Positions 53,524 to 62,698 of a stretch of 64,000 bases of DNA are shown here, piece after piece (position 1 is the first letter of the stretch; each line of letters opens with the position of its first letter). The translations under genes and the position numbers were made by a program. The notes beneath the pieces were generated by a model, which made no database searches, was not told the DNA's origin, and worked only from the letters and a program-made list of their open reading frames with translations. The stretch lies in assembly GCA_002695185.1 (NCBI GenBank), contig NZOF01000077.1:1-64000 (forward strand), in the 5' to 3' direction. The stretch is from Erythrobacter sp. Its GTDB lineage: Bacteria; Pseudomonadota; Alphaproteobacteria; Sphingomonadales; Sphingomonadaceae.

Positions 53524-54831
53524 TCAGAAGTTGGCGGCCAGCGAGAATGCCAGCACATCGGCATTGCCGCGGCTGTCGGACCGGATCGTGGCATCCACGG
53601 CTGCGGGCGTGCCCTGGAAGAAGCCGTCGGTGCGATCGAGCGGCTCGCTCTTCACGAAGACATGCGCATAGGCGAGGCTGGCAGAGATCGTGTCGTTCAG
53701 ATCGTAAGTTCCGCCGACGGACAGCCAGGTGCGGTCGCCATCGGGAACGCGCGTTGTGCGGAATTCGTCGGTGATCGGCGATTCGTCGAACATGGTACCG
53801 GCGCGCAGGGTAAAGCGCTCGGAGAAGTCATATTCGGCACCGATGGCCATCGAATAGGTGTCGCGGTAGTTCTGTTCGCTCACCTGAGTGGGCGCACCTT
53901 CGGGCTGCACGCGGATTTCGTTGAAGTTGCTCCAGTTGTACCAGCGCCACGTTCCATAAACGCGATACGGGGTGTCGGTGCCGAACATGACGCTGACCGT
54001 GGCGATATCCGGGGTCGACAGTGGTGCAGTCGCAGAGGTGACGACGTTATTGCCTGCGAGCGGACCTGTCAGGCCGGAAAGGTCGAAATCGCCTTCGAGC
54101 GTGTGATCGATGGACGAACGGTAATGCGCGCCAATGCGAACGGGATCGAAGGTCGCAGTGATACCGGCGTTCCAGCCCACGGTGATATCGTCGCCCTGAA
54201 TGTTGAGCGCTGCATCGGCATCCGCCGGATTGAGGTTGGGCACAGCATTGGCGAGTTCGACATCGACATATTGCACGTCGACACCAGCGCCGATCGAGAT
54301 GTTCTCAGAGAGCTTGTATGCTGCGCTCGGCTGCACGTTCACGGTGAAAACATCGGACTTCAGCGAATCGTAACGGCCGAAGAAATCTTCGTCATAATCG
54401 ACGACCACGCCGAACGGGCTGTTCACGCCAAGACCCAGCCAGAGACGGTCGGTGACCTGTGCAGTGGCGTAGAAAGACGGGATAACCAGCGGCTGCGCGA
54501 AAGGGTTGCCGCCATCGCTGCCGGTAACCGGGATGGCGACCGGAACGCCGGGCACGGTGCGAGTCGTGCCGGTGTTCGACTGGCGCGCATCGACGAACAG
54601 CGCTTGCGCGTTCGCTTCGATCGTGATGCCCTCAAGTTCCGTCATGCCGGCGGGGTTGAAGAACACGGTTGCCGCGCTGTCGGCAGCTGCTGCATCGCCC
54701 GAATAGGCGCGGCCAGCCTCCTTGGTCGACTGTTCCTGAATGTAGAAACCGCCTGCATATGCGGGGGCGGAAAGGGCAAGTCCGACGCCGAGAGCGAGCG
54801 CGGATGTGGCGAATTTAATCGAATTGTTCAT
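53524..54831 (-). CDS. OmpP1/FadL-family outer membrane transporter
   Basis: This 435-residue beta-barrel resembles FadL. The signal peptide ends APAYA (about 21-25). The mature N-terminus GGFYIQEQSTKEAGRAYSG and the NPAGM motif near residue 60 are typical of the hatch region. It should admit long-chain fatty acids or other hydrophobic compounds. The barrel ends with the C-terminal Phe (LAANF). Two ATGs 15 bases apart are possible; I use the inner one. It is divergent from the zntB-like gene. Confidence 0.91.
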   Translation of the reverse strand: MNNSIKFATSALALGVGLALSAPAYAGGFYIQEQSTKEAGRAYSGDAAAADSAATVFFNPAGMTELEGITIEANAQALFVDARQSNTGTTRTVPGVPVAIPVTGSDGGNPFAQPLVIPSFYATAQVTDRLWLGLGVNSPFGVVVDYDEDFFGRYDSLKSDVFTVNVQPSAAYKLSENISIGAGVDVQYVDVELANAVPNLNPADADAALNIQGDDITVGWNAGITATFDPVRIGAHYRSSIDHTLEGDFDLSGLTGPLAGNNVVTSATAPLSTPDIATVSVMFGTDTPYRVYGTWRWYNWSNFNEIRVQPEGAPTQVSEQNYRDTYSMAIGAEYDFSERFTLRAGTMFDESPITDEFRTTRVPDGDRTWLSVGGTYDLNDTISASLAYAHVFVKSEPLDRTDGFFQGTPAAVDATIRSDSRGNADVLAFSLAANF

Positions 54832-54996
54832 CGAGATATCCAACATGACTTCAGAAGCGTCGTGCCGGATTATTTAACCGTTCGACGCGGGGGCGGCGCG
54901 TTAGGGGAAGGTCAGAGGCAGGGCAAGCACGTTTCGTCGAGCAACTTACTTCAAAGCCGCTGGCAAAGCTGGACGCCTTGTTGCATCACCGTTTGC

Positions 54997-55998
54997 ATGA
55001 CCCAAGCGACCGATGCCACCGATACCGACACCCCCATGCTGTTCGGGCGTGTACTTGATGGCCAAGGCGGCGGCCGGCCGATCGCTTGGGAAGAAGCGGT
55101 CGACTGGAAACCTGCGAGAGAGGGCGAGGTGCTGTGGCTGCATATCTGCCGGACGCGCGATGGGGTTCAGCAATGGCTGGAGCAGGATCTGGCCATTCCC
55201 GAACCGACTGCCGAATTGCTGACCAGCGATCAGACGCGCCCGCGTGCTTTCCGCGAAGGCAATACGCTGGTTGGAACGCTACGTGGCATCAATTTCAACC
55301 CGGGAGCCGAACCGGAGGACATGATTTCGATGCAGTTCTGGTCGGATGGCCACCGGCTGGTCACGCTGCGTCGTCATCCCCTCCAGACGCCGCGTGAAGT
55401 GCTTGCCCAGATCGACCGCGGGATCGGACCGGTCGATGCCGGGGCCACGATCACTCTGCTGGCCGAGTACATGATTGCGCGCATGAGCCAGTCGATCGTC
55501 GATATGAACGACGTGCTCGACGAGTTGGAGCACGACGATCCCGAGGAGCACGCCGAGGCGATGCTGACGCAGATTTCCACCATCCGCCGCAACTGCCTGG
55601 CGCTGAAACGCCACATGGGCCCGCAGCATGAAGCACTGGAGCAGATCAGCCGCGATGCGCCGGCCTGGTTCGAAGACCACGACCGGCGCGAGATCGCCGA
55701 GAGCATCGCCCGACTGAGTCGCTATCTCGACGACATAGACATCAGCAAGGAAAGCGCACTTGTTCTGCAGGACGAATTGCGAGCCCGCAGTCTCGCCAGC
55801 AGCGAGCATGCGACATACATGCTCACCATCGTGGCGGGCATCTTCCTGCCGCTCAGTTTTCTGACCGGCCTGCTCGGAATCAATGTGGGCGGTATGCCCG
55901 GGATGGACGATCCCGATGCCTTCTGGGGCGTCGCCGCGCTCTGCGCTTTTCTTTTTATCGCGCTGATTGTGGTCTTCCGACGCCTCAGATGGCTCTGA
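54997..55998 (+). CDS. zntB: CorA-family metal transporter, ZntB-like
   Basis: This 333-residue protein has a large cytoplasmic funnel domain (EGEVLWLHICRTRDGVQQWL, MISMQFWSDGHRLVTLRRHPL) and two C-terminal membrane helices. The GxN signature GINVGGMPG between them is of the ZntB form rather than GMN of CorA. ZntB moves zinc across the inner membrane. An open frame continues far upstream antisense to fadL but is not coding. The start ATG 54997 gives the expected length. Confidence 0.88.
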   Translation: MTQATDATDTDTPMLFGRVLDGQGGGRPIAWEEAVDWKPAREGEVLWLHICRTRDGVQQWLEQDLAIPEPTAELLTSDQTRPRAFREGNTLVGTLRGINFNPGAEPEDMISMQFWSDGHRLVTLRRHPLQTPREVLAQIDRGIGPVDAGATITLLAEYMIARMSQSIVDMNDVLDELEHDDPEEHAEAMLTQISTIRRNCLALKRHMGPQHEALEQISRDAPAWFEDHDRREIAESIARLSRYLDDIDISKESALVLQDELRARSLASSEHATYMLTIVAGIFLPLSFLTGLLGINVGGMPGMDDPDAFWGVAALCAFLFIALIVVFRRLRWL

Positions 55999-56001
55999 CC
56001 G

Positions 56002-57783
56002 CTAACCGCCATTGCGCTGCGAGGGGATGAACTCCTCTCGCACGGCCTTCGCGATCAACTCCAGCGGGATGATACCTTGGCTCAGCAGGAAATCGTTGAA
56101 CGCCTTCTCGTTGAAGTCTTCACCCAGCGCCAGTTCGGTTTCTACCCGCAGATCGATCAACTTGCGATAGCCGTAGTAATAGGAACCGGCCTGACCGGGC
56201 ATGCGGAACTGGTAGCGGTCGAGTTCCTGCTTGGTCATACCGGGCGAGAACAGCGCTTCATCGCGTAGAACATGCTCTGCTTCCTCACGCGTCATCAGGC
56301 CGAGGTTCAGCGCCGGATCGAGGAAGGCGCGGGCGGCGCGTAGTAGCCGGAACTGCTGGGCGATGAACTGCCCTTCGATCGGTTCATGCGGCAGCATCTC
56401 GGCTTCGGCGTACAGCGCCCAACCTTCCACATTCACACTGTTAAAGGCGTAGAGCATGCGGGCGAGCGAAACGCCGTTTTCCACCAGAGCGGCGAACTGC
56501 ATTTCGTGGCCGGGGCGCGCTTCGTGGGCGCTCAGCGTCCAGCTGGCGGCGGGGAAGTTAAAATCGTCATAGGCGTCTTCCGCACTCGCAGTCGGGTTGC
56601 CGACTGTCAGCACGAAGGTGCCCTGTTCGCCGGTGTTGCCGATCAGGCGCGGGGGGCGCATGTGCGGGGCGGGCTGGGCCGCGCTTTCAGCGACCGATGC
56701 CACCCGCATCTGCAATTCGGTGTCGGGCAGCGAAACGATGTCGTTGTCGCGAACCTTTGCCTCCAGCTCGCGGTTCACGCCGCGATAGAATTCCTCGATC
56801 TCGTCGTTGGGGATCGTCTGCTGCTTCAGCCGGGTCATGACAGAAGCCATATCGGTTTCCGGCCAGCCGTTCTTCTCTGCGATCTGCGGGGCCAGCGCTT
56901 CCATCTGGGCGCGGATTTCATAGAAGCCCCGGCGGGCCTGGCTCATCGCTTCGCGCGGGTCCATGTCGATACCGACATTGCGCAAGTTAAGCGCATAGAG
57001 TTCCTCGGGGAGGCGGGCCTCATCGCGAGCTGCGGGAAGAACGACATCGCGGGTCCATTCGCCATAGTCGGCGAACTGCTGGTCCATCGCATCGAGCGCT
57101 TCTTCGGCTCCGTCGATATCGTATTTGTCGAACAGTTCGCGGATGCCCGCGGCAAACGTCGGGATCTTGCCGATCGATTCCTCGACCTCGACCCGGTAGG
57201 GGCCGATCTTGCCATCGCCGCGGCTCGCTTCGAAACGGGCCTTGGCGAGTTCGGTATAAGGCTCGTATCCATCGGCAACCCCGGTATAGCGATTGAGCAA
57301 TTGCACAGCCGATGCGCGGCGGTTCTCGGCGGTCTGGTCGGACAGCATCGAACCGATCGAATAGAAGATGCTCTGCGGCAACTCAGACCATTCGAGCATC
57401 ATGCTTTCGTTCAACTCAGACGAGAGGATCGAGCGGTCGAGACTGTCGATCAGGATGGTCAGGTCCTGCTTGACGAAAGTGTTGCTCTCACTTGCCATCG
57501 CGGCAGCAAATTCGGCGCGCAGGGCTTTTGCACCGGCAATGTAGCGTTCGGTGCTGTCGGGCGAATAGTCGAAGGTCAGGCCATCATATTGTTCGTAGCC
57601 GGACGAGCTTGCGCTTTCGGGATAGAACTGGGCTTCGAAATCGATCAGCTTCTGCGTGTAGGCATTGCTGGTTTCGATCCAGTCGGCGCTGGTCGCCTGA
57701 CCCGCGGCGTCCTGGGCCATTGCTGTGCCAGCGGGAACGATGGTCGCGGTGGCGAGCGCGATGGCTGCGGCAAAGGTCTTCAT
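56002..57783 (-). CDS. DUF885 family secreted metallopeptidase-like protein
   Basis: This 593-residue protein has a signal peptide ending GTAMAQ (about 19-24). The DUF885 core contains SAHEARPGHEMQFAALVENG, a zinc-site-like HE...GHE, and VNVEGWALYAEAEM with a further Glu ligand, near residues 420-470. The family is mostly helical and resembles M32-like carboxypeptidases. Its substrates are unknown. It ends four bases from the zntB stop, convergently. Confidence 0.88.
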   Translation of the reverse strand: MKTFAAAIALATATIVPAGTAMAQDAAGQATSADWIETSNAYTQKLIDFEAQFYPESASSSGYEQYDGLTFDYSPDSTERYIAGAKALRAEFAAAMASESNTFVKQDLTILIDSLDRSILSSELNESMMLEWSELPQSIFYSIGSMLSDQTAENRRASAVQLLNRYTGVADGYEPYTELAKARFEASRGDGKIGPYRVEVEESIGKIPTFAAGIRELFDKYDIDGAEEALDAMDQQFADYGEWTRDVVLPAARDEARLPEELYALNLRNVGIDMDPREAMSQARRGFYEIRAQMEALAPQIAEKNGWPETDMASVMTRLKQQTIPNDEIEEFYRGVNRELEAKVRDNDIVSLPDTELQMRVASVAESAAQPAPHMRPPRLIGNTGEQGTFVLTVGNPTASAEDAYDDFNFPAASWTLSAHEARPGHEMQFAALVENGVSLARMLYAFNSVNVEGWALYAEAEMLPHEPIEGQFIAQQFRLLRAARAFLDPALNLGLMTREEAEHVLRDEALFSPGMTKQELDRYQFRMPGQAGSYYYGYRKLIDLRVETELALGEDFNEKAFNDFLLSQGIIPLELIAKAVREEFIPSQRNGG

Positions 57784-57914
57784 GGGCTTAATCCCCCTCG
57801 GTATAATCTAGATACTTTAATACGGGCATGGTCTGCGCCTGCCGATTTGCATTGGCAAGCAGCCACACGATGAACGGTCGATGCGGCCGGACCAGCGCGC
57901 GCGGCTAGCGCTGT

Positions 57915-58877
57915 TTAATAGGCGAATGTCTGGCCGACCATCTTTTCGCTCAGCTCCCACAGGCGTTCGGCCTTGTCCGGATCGATAGCGTAGCTGCGCA
58001 CACCGCCGCCTGTGTCTTGATCGTCCTGTTCGGCAATATGGCAATCTTCGCAATAAAGGCCGCCGCGCCCTTCAAGTGCGGGGGTGGTGGCGACCCAGCA
58101 GGTCGTCGCAGCGCCTTGCGGGATGGTCTTGAAAGGCTCGGGCTCTTCGCCACGTTCCTCGGCGGATTTGCGGATTCTTTCCATGAGACTGGCCATCTCC
58201 TCTTCGCTCATATGGCGACCGAGATTGGTGTTGATGCCGCCCGGATGCAGCGCGAAGGCGTGGATGCCTTTCTTGGCGAGCCTTCGCTCGAGGCCGACGG
58301 CGAAGAGCACATTGGCGGTCTTCGACTGCCCGTAGCTGACCCATTTGTCATAACCGCGGTTCTCGAAATTCGGATCGTCGAAATCGACCGGGGCGATGTG
58401 ATGACCGCGGCTGGAAAGATTGACGATCCGCCGGCGCTCGCCACGCTCAACCAGCGGCATCAGCAGGTTGGTTAGAAGGAAGTGGCCGAGGTGATTGGTG
58501 CCGAACTGCATCTCGAACCCGTCGGTAGTTTCGGCTTCGTCACAGGCCATGACGCCAGCATTGTTGATCAGCAGGTCGATCTTGTCGAAGCGCTCGTTCG
58601 CTTCAGCGCCAGCTTTCCGCACGCTGTCGAGCGAGGCGAGGTCGCATACCAGCGTATCCACCTTCGCGCCGGTTTCTTCTGCAATGGCATCGGCTGCCGC
58701 CGCCAGCTTGGTCGCATCGCGGCCAGACAGGATCACATGTGCACCGCGATCCGCCATGGCCCGGGCGGTTTCGCGCCCGAGGCCGGAATAGCCGCCGGTG
58801 ATGAATGCGGTCCGCCCGGAGAGATCTACTCCGGCAAGAACCTCATCCGCCGTGCTCGAAAAACCGAAATTGCTCAT
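57915..58877 (-). CDS. Short-chain dehydrogenase/reductase
   Basis: This 320-residue SDR has the cofactor motif TGGYSGLG (about 27-34), CDLASL, NNAG, and the catalytic Ser in NLSSRGH with YGQSKTAN (Tyr, Lys). It resembles the WWOX/retinol dehydrogenase-like group. The SGRDA after the second strand suggests NADP(H) use. A C-terminal extension has the pair C..C in YCEDCHIAEQ, which is uncommon in SDRs. The substrate is unknown. Confidence 0.88.
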   Translation of the reverse strand: MSNFGFSSTADEVLAGVDLSGRTAFITGGYSGLGRETARAMADRGAHVILSGRDATKLAAAADAIAEETGAKVDTLVCDLASLDSVRKAGAEANERFDKIDLLINNAGVMACDEAETTDGFEMQFGTNHLGHFLLTNLLMPLVERGERRRIVNLSSRGHHIAPVDFDDPNFENRGYDKWVSYGQSKTANVLFAVGLERRLAKKGIHAFALHPGGINTNLGRHMSEEEMASLMERIRKSAEERGEEPEPFKTIPQGAATTCWVATTPALEGRGGLYCEDCHIAEQDDQDTGGGVRSYAIDPDKAERLWELSEKMVGQTFAY

Positions 58878-58920
58878 TGCGTGTACTCCTCTTTCGCGAA
58901 GGCACGTAACACAACGGAAA

Positions 58921-58951
58921 GGGGGCGCGAGAGTTTTCCTCTCGCGCCCCC
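58921..58951 (-). terminator. Intrinsic terminator after the mechanosensitive channel gene
   Basis: GGGGGCGCGAGAG (58921-58933) and CTCTCGCGCCCCC (58939-58951) form a perfect 13-bp stem. On the minus strand TTTCCG follows. It lies about 37 bases past the channel stop. Confidence 0.72.
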
Positions 58952-58987
58952 GGACACCCTCTCTCCTTGGTGTTTTGTCTTGTTGCC

Positions 58988-60238
58988 TCAGGCGCCCGGC
59001 GGCAGAGGATCGTCGCTCTTCGGAGCGGCGGCCTTGCGGCGCTTGGGCTTGGGCGCAGGCTTCGCCGTGCTGCCGCCCAGATCGCTATCCATCTGGTCGA
59101 GCTTGCGGGCTGCCCAGTCCCGGCCCCCGAGGCCGAAGGCCAGAGCGCCGGCCACCGAAATGCCTGCAATGATGATCGTCAGCACGTTGCCCGGGATCAT
59201 GCCACCGATGCCGGTGAACTGCAGGCCCATGAAGACGAACAGGATGATCGTTGCCCAGCGCACGATGGTTGCGGCGGTGCCGTTTTCCCCGTCGCCCGAG
59301 ATGAGGCGGGCGAGTAGGTTGGCGATGAAAAAGCCGAAAGCGATGACGACTGCGCCGAAGATCACGCGGCCACCCAGTTCGAGCACCTGATCGAGGATGC
59401 GCGTCAGTTCGGGGAAGCCGAGCAGGCGCGTTGCCGCGATGGCGAAGAAGAGGATGATTGCCACCTGCACGACGCGAGCGATGATGCTGGAGGCCCGCGT
59501 GCCTTCCGACATCATGCCGCTTTCCGCCAGGGCGCGGTCCACGCCGAGGCCCGGCAGCACCTCTTTCAGGATCTGCACGATGAACTTGCTGATCAGATAG
59601 CCGATGCCGAGCAGGATTGCCGCGCCGATGATATTCGGAATGGCAGCGAAGATGCGGCGCAGCATTTCCGAAGCGGGTCCGGAGATGGCTTCGATATTGA
59701 GCACGTCCAGCGCCATGATGGCGACGAAGATCACGATCACGGCATAGACGATCGTGGCGATCGTGCCGCTGATGGCGGTATTGCCGGTCAGGCTGTCCGC
59801 CCCGCCGCGGTTGGCCCATTTGTCGAAATTGACCGTCTGCAGCGTGGTCTGAACAATGTCGCGCACGATACGCGCCACCATCATGCCGATGAAGAAGATA
59901 AGGCCGGCCGCCACGATACGCGGAATGTATTCGACCACGTTTTCGAGCAGGCTGTCGACCGGACCTGCCACTGCGCCGAGGCCGAGCACCTGAAGGATGA
60001 TCAGGAGGCCGAACAGCCAGATCAGCAGGCTGACGATCTTGCCGAGCGATACACCGAGCGAAGCCCCGCTGCCTGTGTGCCGCTGGAAGAACGCAATATT
60101 GTCCACCAGCTTGGCGAATGCCCACTTTGCGGCTTTCGCAGCCACCCAGGTGATGAGCAGGACGATAAGCGCCAGCCCGATCTTCTCGAGCACGTTGAGC
60201 GCGACCTGTTCGTCGAACCGATAATTTCCGATACGCAT
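58988..60238 (-). CDS. Mechanosensitive ion channel family protein (CmpX-like)
   Basis: This 416-residue protein has five or more membrane segments, starting after MRIGNYRFDEQVALNVLEKIG. It shows repeated TM-helix units (VVEYIPRIVAAGLIFFIGMMVARIVRDI, IFAAIPNIIGAAILLGIGYLISKFI, VIFGAVVIAFGFFIANLLARL) and ends with AGALAFGLGGRDWAARKLD, typical of the CmpX-type branch. These may gate ions or respond to membrane tension. The Lys/Pro/Ala-rich tail is cytoplasmic. No partner gene is evident. Confidence 0.85.
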   Translation of the reverse strand: MRIGNYRFDEQVALNVLEKIGLALIVLLITWVAAKAAKWAFAKLVDNIAFFQRHTGSGASLGVSLGKIVSLLIWLFGLLIILQVLGLGAVAGPVDSLLENVVEYIPRIVAAGLIFFIGMMVARIVRDIVQTTLQTVNFDKWANRGGADSLTGNTAISGTIATIVYAVIVIFVAIMALDVLNIEAISGPASEMLRRIFAAIPNIIGAAILLGIGYLISKFIVQILKEVLPGLGVDRALAESGMMSEGTRASSIIARVVQVAIILFFAIAATRLLGFPELTRILDQVLELGGRVIFGAVVIAFGFFIANLLARLISGDGENGTAATIVRWATIILFVFMGLQFTGIGGMIPGNVLTIIIAGISVAGALAFGLGGRDWAARKLDQMDSDLGGSTAKPAPKPKRRKAAAPKSDDPLPPGA

Positions 60239-60352
60239 GAAACCTCACTCCCCTTTGGGTTTCCGTAAGCGACAAGGGCTAACACGCCTGCACGATTTGT
60301 CCAAAGGCCTTTCTCGTATTGAGTGGATAAGCCCGCGTGCTATCGCTTGGGC

Positions 60353-61357
60353 ATGAGAGGATATCTGACCACGCTCGCCCCCGGTCTGGCGCTCGCCATT
60401 GCCGGTTTCGCTTTACCTTGTGCGGCGCAGGATGATGCGCCGCGATGGTCGCTCGCCATTCATGGCGGAGCGGGCACCATCGCCCGCGAAAACATGACCG
60501 CAGAAGAAGACGCAGCTTACCGCGCGTCGCTCCAGGCCGCGCTCGACGCTGGCGCAAAGGTGCTGGCGGATGGCGGGGAAGCGCTCGACGCGGTCGAAGC
60601 GGTGATCCTGCTGCTTGAGGAAGATCCGCGGTTCAATGCCGGGCGCGGTGCGGTCTATACGTGGGAGGGCGGCCACGAACTCGATGCCTCGATCATGGAC
60701 GGCCGCGATCGGGATGCCGGTGCCGTGGCCGGGGTGACCACGATTCGCCATCCCATACTCCTTGCCCGCAAGGTCATGACCGACAGTCCGCACGTCATGC
60801 TCTCAGGCAAGGGCGCAGAAGAATTCGCCGCCGAACAGGACATCGAATTCGTGCCGCCGGAATTCTTCGATACCGATGCGCGGCGCCAGTCGCTGGAGCG
60901 GATGAAGGCTGAAAAGCTCACCGCGATCGATGTCGATGTGAAATTCGGCACGGTAGGTGCGGTGGCGCTCGATACGAAAGGCAATCTTGCGGCCGGCACC
61001 TCGACGGGCGGGATGACCGGGAAGCGCTGGAGCCGGATCGGCGATGCCCCGGTGATCGGAGCGGGAACCTATGCCGACAACCGGGCCTGCGCGGTATCGG
61101 CCACCGGATGGGGCGAATATTTCATCCGCGTCGGCGTGGCGCGGACGATCTGCGCACGCATGGAAATGGGCGGCGAAAGCGCGCAAGCGGCAAGCGACGC
61201 GGTGATGGACGACGTGAAGGCTCTGGGCGGTGACGGTGGTGTGATCGTCGTCTCGCCTGCAGGGGATGCGATCTTCAGCTTCAATACCGCCGGAATGTAC
61301 CGCGGCCGCGCGACCAGCGACGGCGCGCGCGAAGTGGCGATTTACGGGGACGAATAG
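60353..61357 (+). CDS. Isoaspartyl peptidase / L-asparaginase (Ntn-hydrolase)
   Basis: This 334-residue precursor is processed at the Thr in KFGTVGAVALD, the Ntn nucleophile of plant-type asparaginases. The signal peptide ends CAAQ (about 20-23). SLAIHGGAGTI, NAGRGAVYTWEGGHELDASIMDG and TSTGGMTGKRW are family motifs. It cleaves isoaspartyl dipeptides or asparagine, probably in the periplasm. ATG 60353 gives a normal signal peptide; a GTG ten codons upstream is possible. Confidence 0.9.
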   Translation: MRGYLTTLAPGLALAIAGFALPCAAQDDAPRWSLAIHGGAGTIARENMTAEEDAAYRASLQAALDAGAKVLADGGEALDAVEAVILLLEEDPRFNAGRGAVYTWEGGHELDASIMDGRDRDAGAVAGVTTIRHPILLARKVMTDSPHVMLSGKGAEEFAAEQDIEFVPPEFFDTDARRQSLERMKAEKLTAIDVDVKFGTVGAVALDTKGNLAAGTSTGGMTGKRWSRIGDAPVIGAGTYADNRACAVSATGWGEYFIRVGVARTICARMEMGGESAQAASDAVMDDVKALGGDGGVIVVSPAGDAIFSFNTAGMYRGRATSDGAREVAIYGDE

Positions 61358-61427
61358 CTTCGGTCCTCCCAGTCTGAATGCGGGACTGTAGTAGTAGTCG
61401 TCCTAAAGCAGCACAGCGGTAGATCAT

Positions 61428-61456
61428 AAAAAGGGACCGGATCGCTCCGGTCCCTT
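61428..61456 (-). terminator. Intrinsic terminator of the OmpA-family porin gene
   Basis: AAGGGACCGGA (61431-61441) is a perfect complement of TCCGGTCCCTT (61446-61456) with a four-base loop. On the minus strand a T run follows at 61432-61428. Confidence 0.85.
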
Positions 61457-61483
61457 CTCGGTACTCCGCTTGTGCGGGAGAGA

Positions 61484-62587
61484 TTACATACCCGAACCCG
61501 GGCCGTAAGTGACCTCGACGCGGCGGTTCTGCAGTTCGCGCACGCCGTCGGCGGTTGGAACGCGCAATTGCGTTTCACCGAAAGCCTCGCTCGAGATGCG
61601 GCCGCCCGGGATGCCGCGACCCGTCAGATAATCGCGGACCGAGGCATTGCGCCGTTCGGCAAGGCCGATGTTGTACTGTGCCGAACCCGAGGTATCGGTG
61701 TGACCCGCCAGTATGATCGATGCCATGCCGCAATTCGCATAGGCCGACACTGCGTTATCGAGGATCGTCGCCGCTTCGGGCGTGATGTCCGATTTATCCC
61801 AGTTGAAGAAGACGATGTAGGGCCCCTGCTGGCAGACCGGAGCGGGCGGCGGCGGGGGTGTTGCCGGCGGGGGCGGAGGCGGCGGAGCCGGTGTTGGCGG
61901 CGGCGCGACGACCGGCTCTGCGGGGCGTCCGAAATTGAACGCGACCGTGCCAAGAATCGAATGCGAGGACCAGTCTGTCTCGGCGGTCGGCGTCGCGAAC
62001 GATCCGCCGATCCGGTATTCCGGAATGTTGAAGAAGCGATAGCGCAGGCCAACGTCGATGCTGTCGGTCAGGGGAGCGCGCAGTCCGGCAAGCGCCTGCC
62101 AGGCGAACTTCCAGTCGTCGCCATTGATGAGATTGTCATCATCGCCGGTGCCCACGAGCCCAATCGACTGATCGACATAAACCGTGCCGGCGCCGCCGCC
62201 GACGAAGGCCTGGATGCCGTCGTCATTGCCAAGGTCGAGCAGGGCGTTGCCCATGATGCTGGCAGCAGAGGACTTGCCCAGCGGGTTCTGGACCGAAACA
62301 TCGCTGGCGAGCGCGGACAGCTCGTCGTGATCATATTCGCGGTAGCTGCCTTCGACTTCCATGCGAAAGGCACCATAGTCATAGCCGAGGACCACTCCGC
62401 CATCGAAGCCATAGTCTTCCTTCAGCGTGACATCGATCGTCTCGCCATCGGAGAAATCTTGGAAATCGAAGTCCTGGGCGAGCGAGGGGCCGAACCCCAG
62501 CTCGACGTAAGCGGTGTTGTCGCGGGCGAAGGCCGGCGAGGATAGAGCGGTCGAGCACAGTGCCAGACCCAGTGCCAGTTTGCGCAT
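61484..62587 (-). CDS. OmpA-family outer membrane protein
   Basis: This 367-residue protein has a signal peptide ending PAFA (about 18-21) and an eight-strand barrel (VELGFGPSLAQDFDF, AFRMEVEGSYREYDHDE, KFAWQALAGLRAPL). A proline-rich hinge (APPPTPAPPPPPPP) is followed by an OmpA peptidoglycan-binding domain: VFFNWDKSDITPEAATIL, AGHTDTSGSAQYN, LAERRNASVRDYL, RRVEVTYGPG. It links the outer membrane to murein. I take ATG 62587 (MRKLALGL); another ATG lies four codons upstream. Confidence 0.92.
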   Translation of the reverse strand: MRKLALGLALCSTALSSPAFARDNTAYVELGFGPSLAQDFDFQDFSDGETIDVTLKEDYGFDGGVVLGYDYGAFRMEVEGSYREYDHDELSALASDVSVQNPLGKSSAASIMGNALLDLGNDDGIQAFVGGGAGTVYVDQSIGLVGTGDDDNLINGDDWKFAWQALAGLRAPLTDSIDVGLRYRFFNIPEYRIGGSFATPTAETDWSSHSILGTVAFNFGRPAEPVVAPPPTPAPPPPPPPATPPPPPAPVCQQGPYIVFFNWDKSDITPEAATILDNAVSAYANCGMASIILAGHTDTSGSAQYNIGLAERRNASVRDYLTGRGIPGGRISSEAFGETQLRVPTADGVRELQNRRVEVTYGPGSGM

Positions 62588-62637
62588 GGTTTTCCCCATT
62601 TTTGCTGTTTTGACCGACAGCACATGGCAGTGCAGCA

Positions 62638-62683
62638 TGACACTTCATGTCAGCGCAGGTCCAAACTGTCACAAAACTGACGC
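62638..62683. promoter_or_regulatory. TGACA/TGTCA repeats upstream of the OmpA-family gene
   Basis: TGACA-n5-TGTCA lies at 62638-62652. Farther upstream CTGTCAC-AAAA-CTGACGC at 62666-62683 has the 7-4-7 layout of a Pho box (two half-sites 11 bases apart), but its second half is imperfect and it faces away from the gene. This is only a possible regulator site. Confidence 0.3.
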
Positions 62684-62698
62684 GCGAACGGGGGAGGG

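Noticed and set aside
53662..54996. Long open extension upstream of the zntB-like start, antisense to fadL
   Set aside because: The extension has no homology I recognise, and the ZntB-type protein has its normal length from ATG 54997.
56386..57873. 495-codon open frame antisense to the DUF885 gene
   Set aside because: It is a shadow of a well-supported signal-peptide-bearing protein on the other strand.
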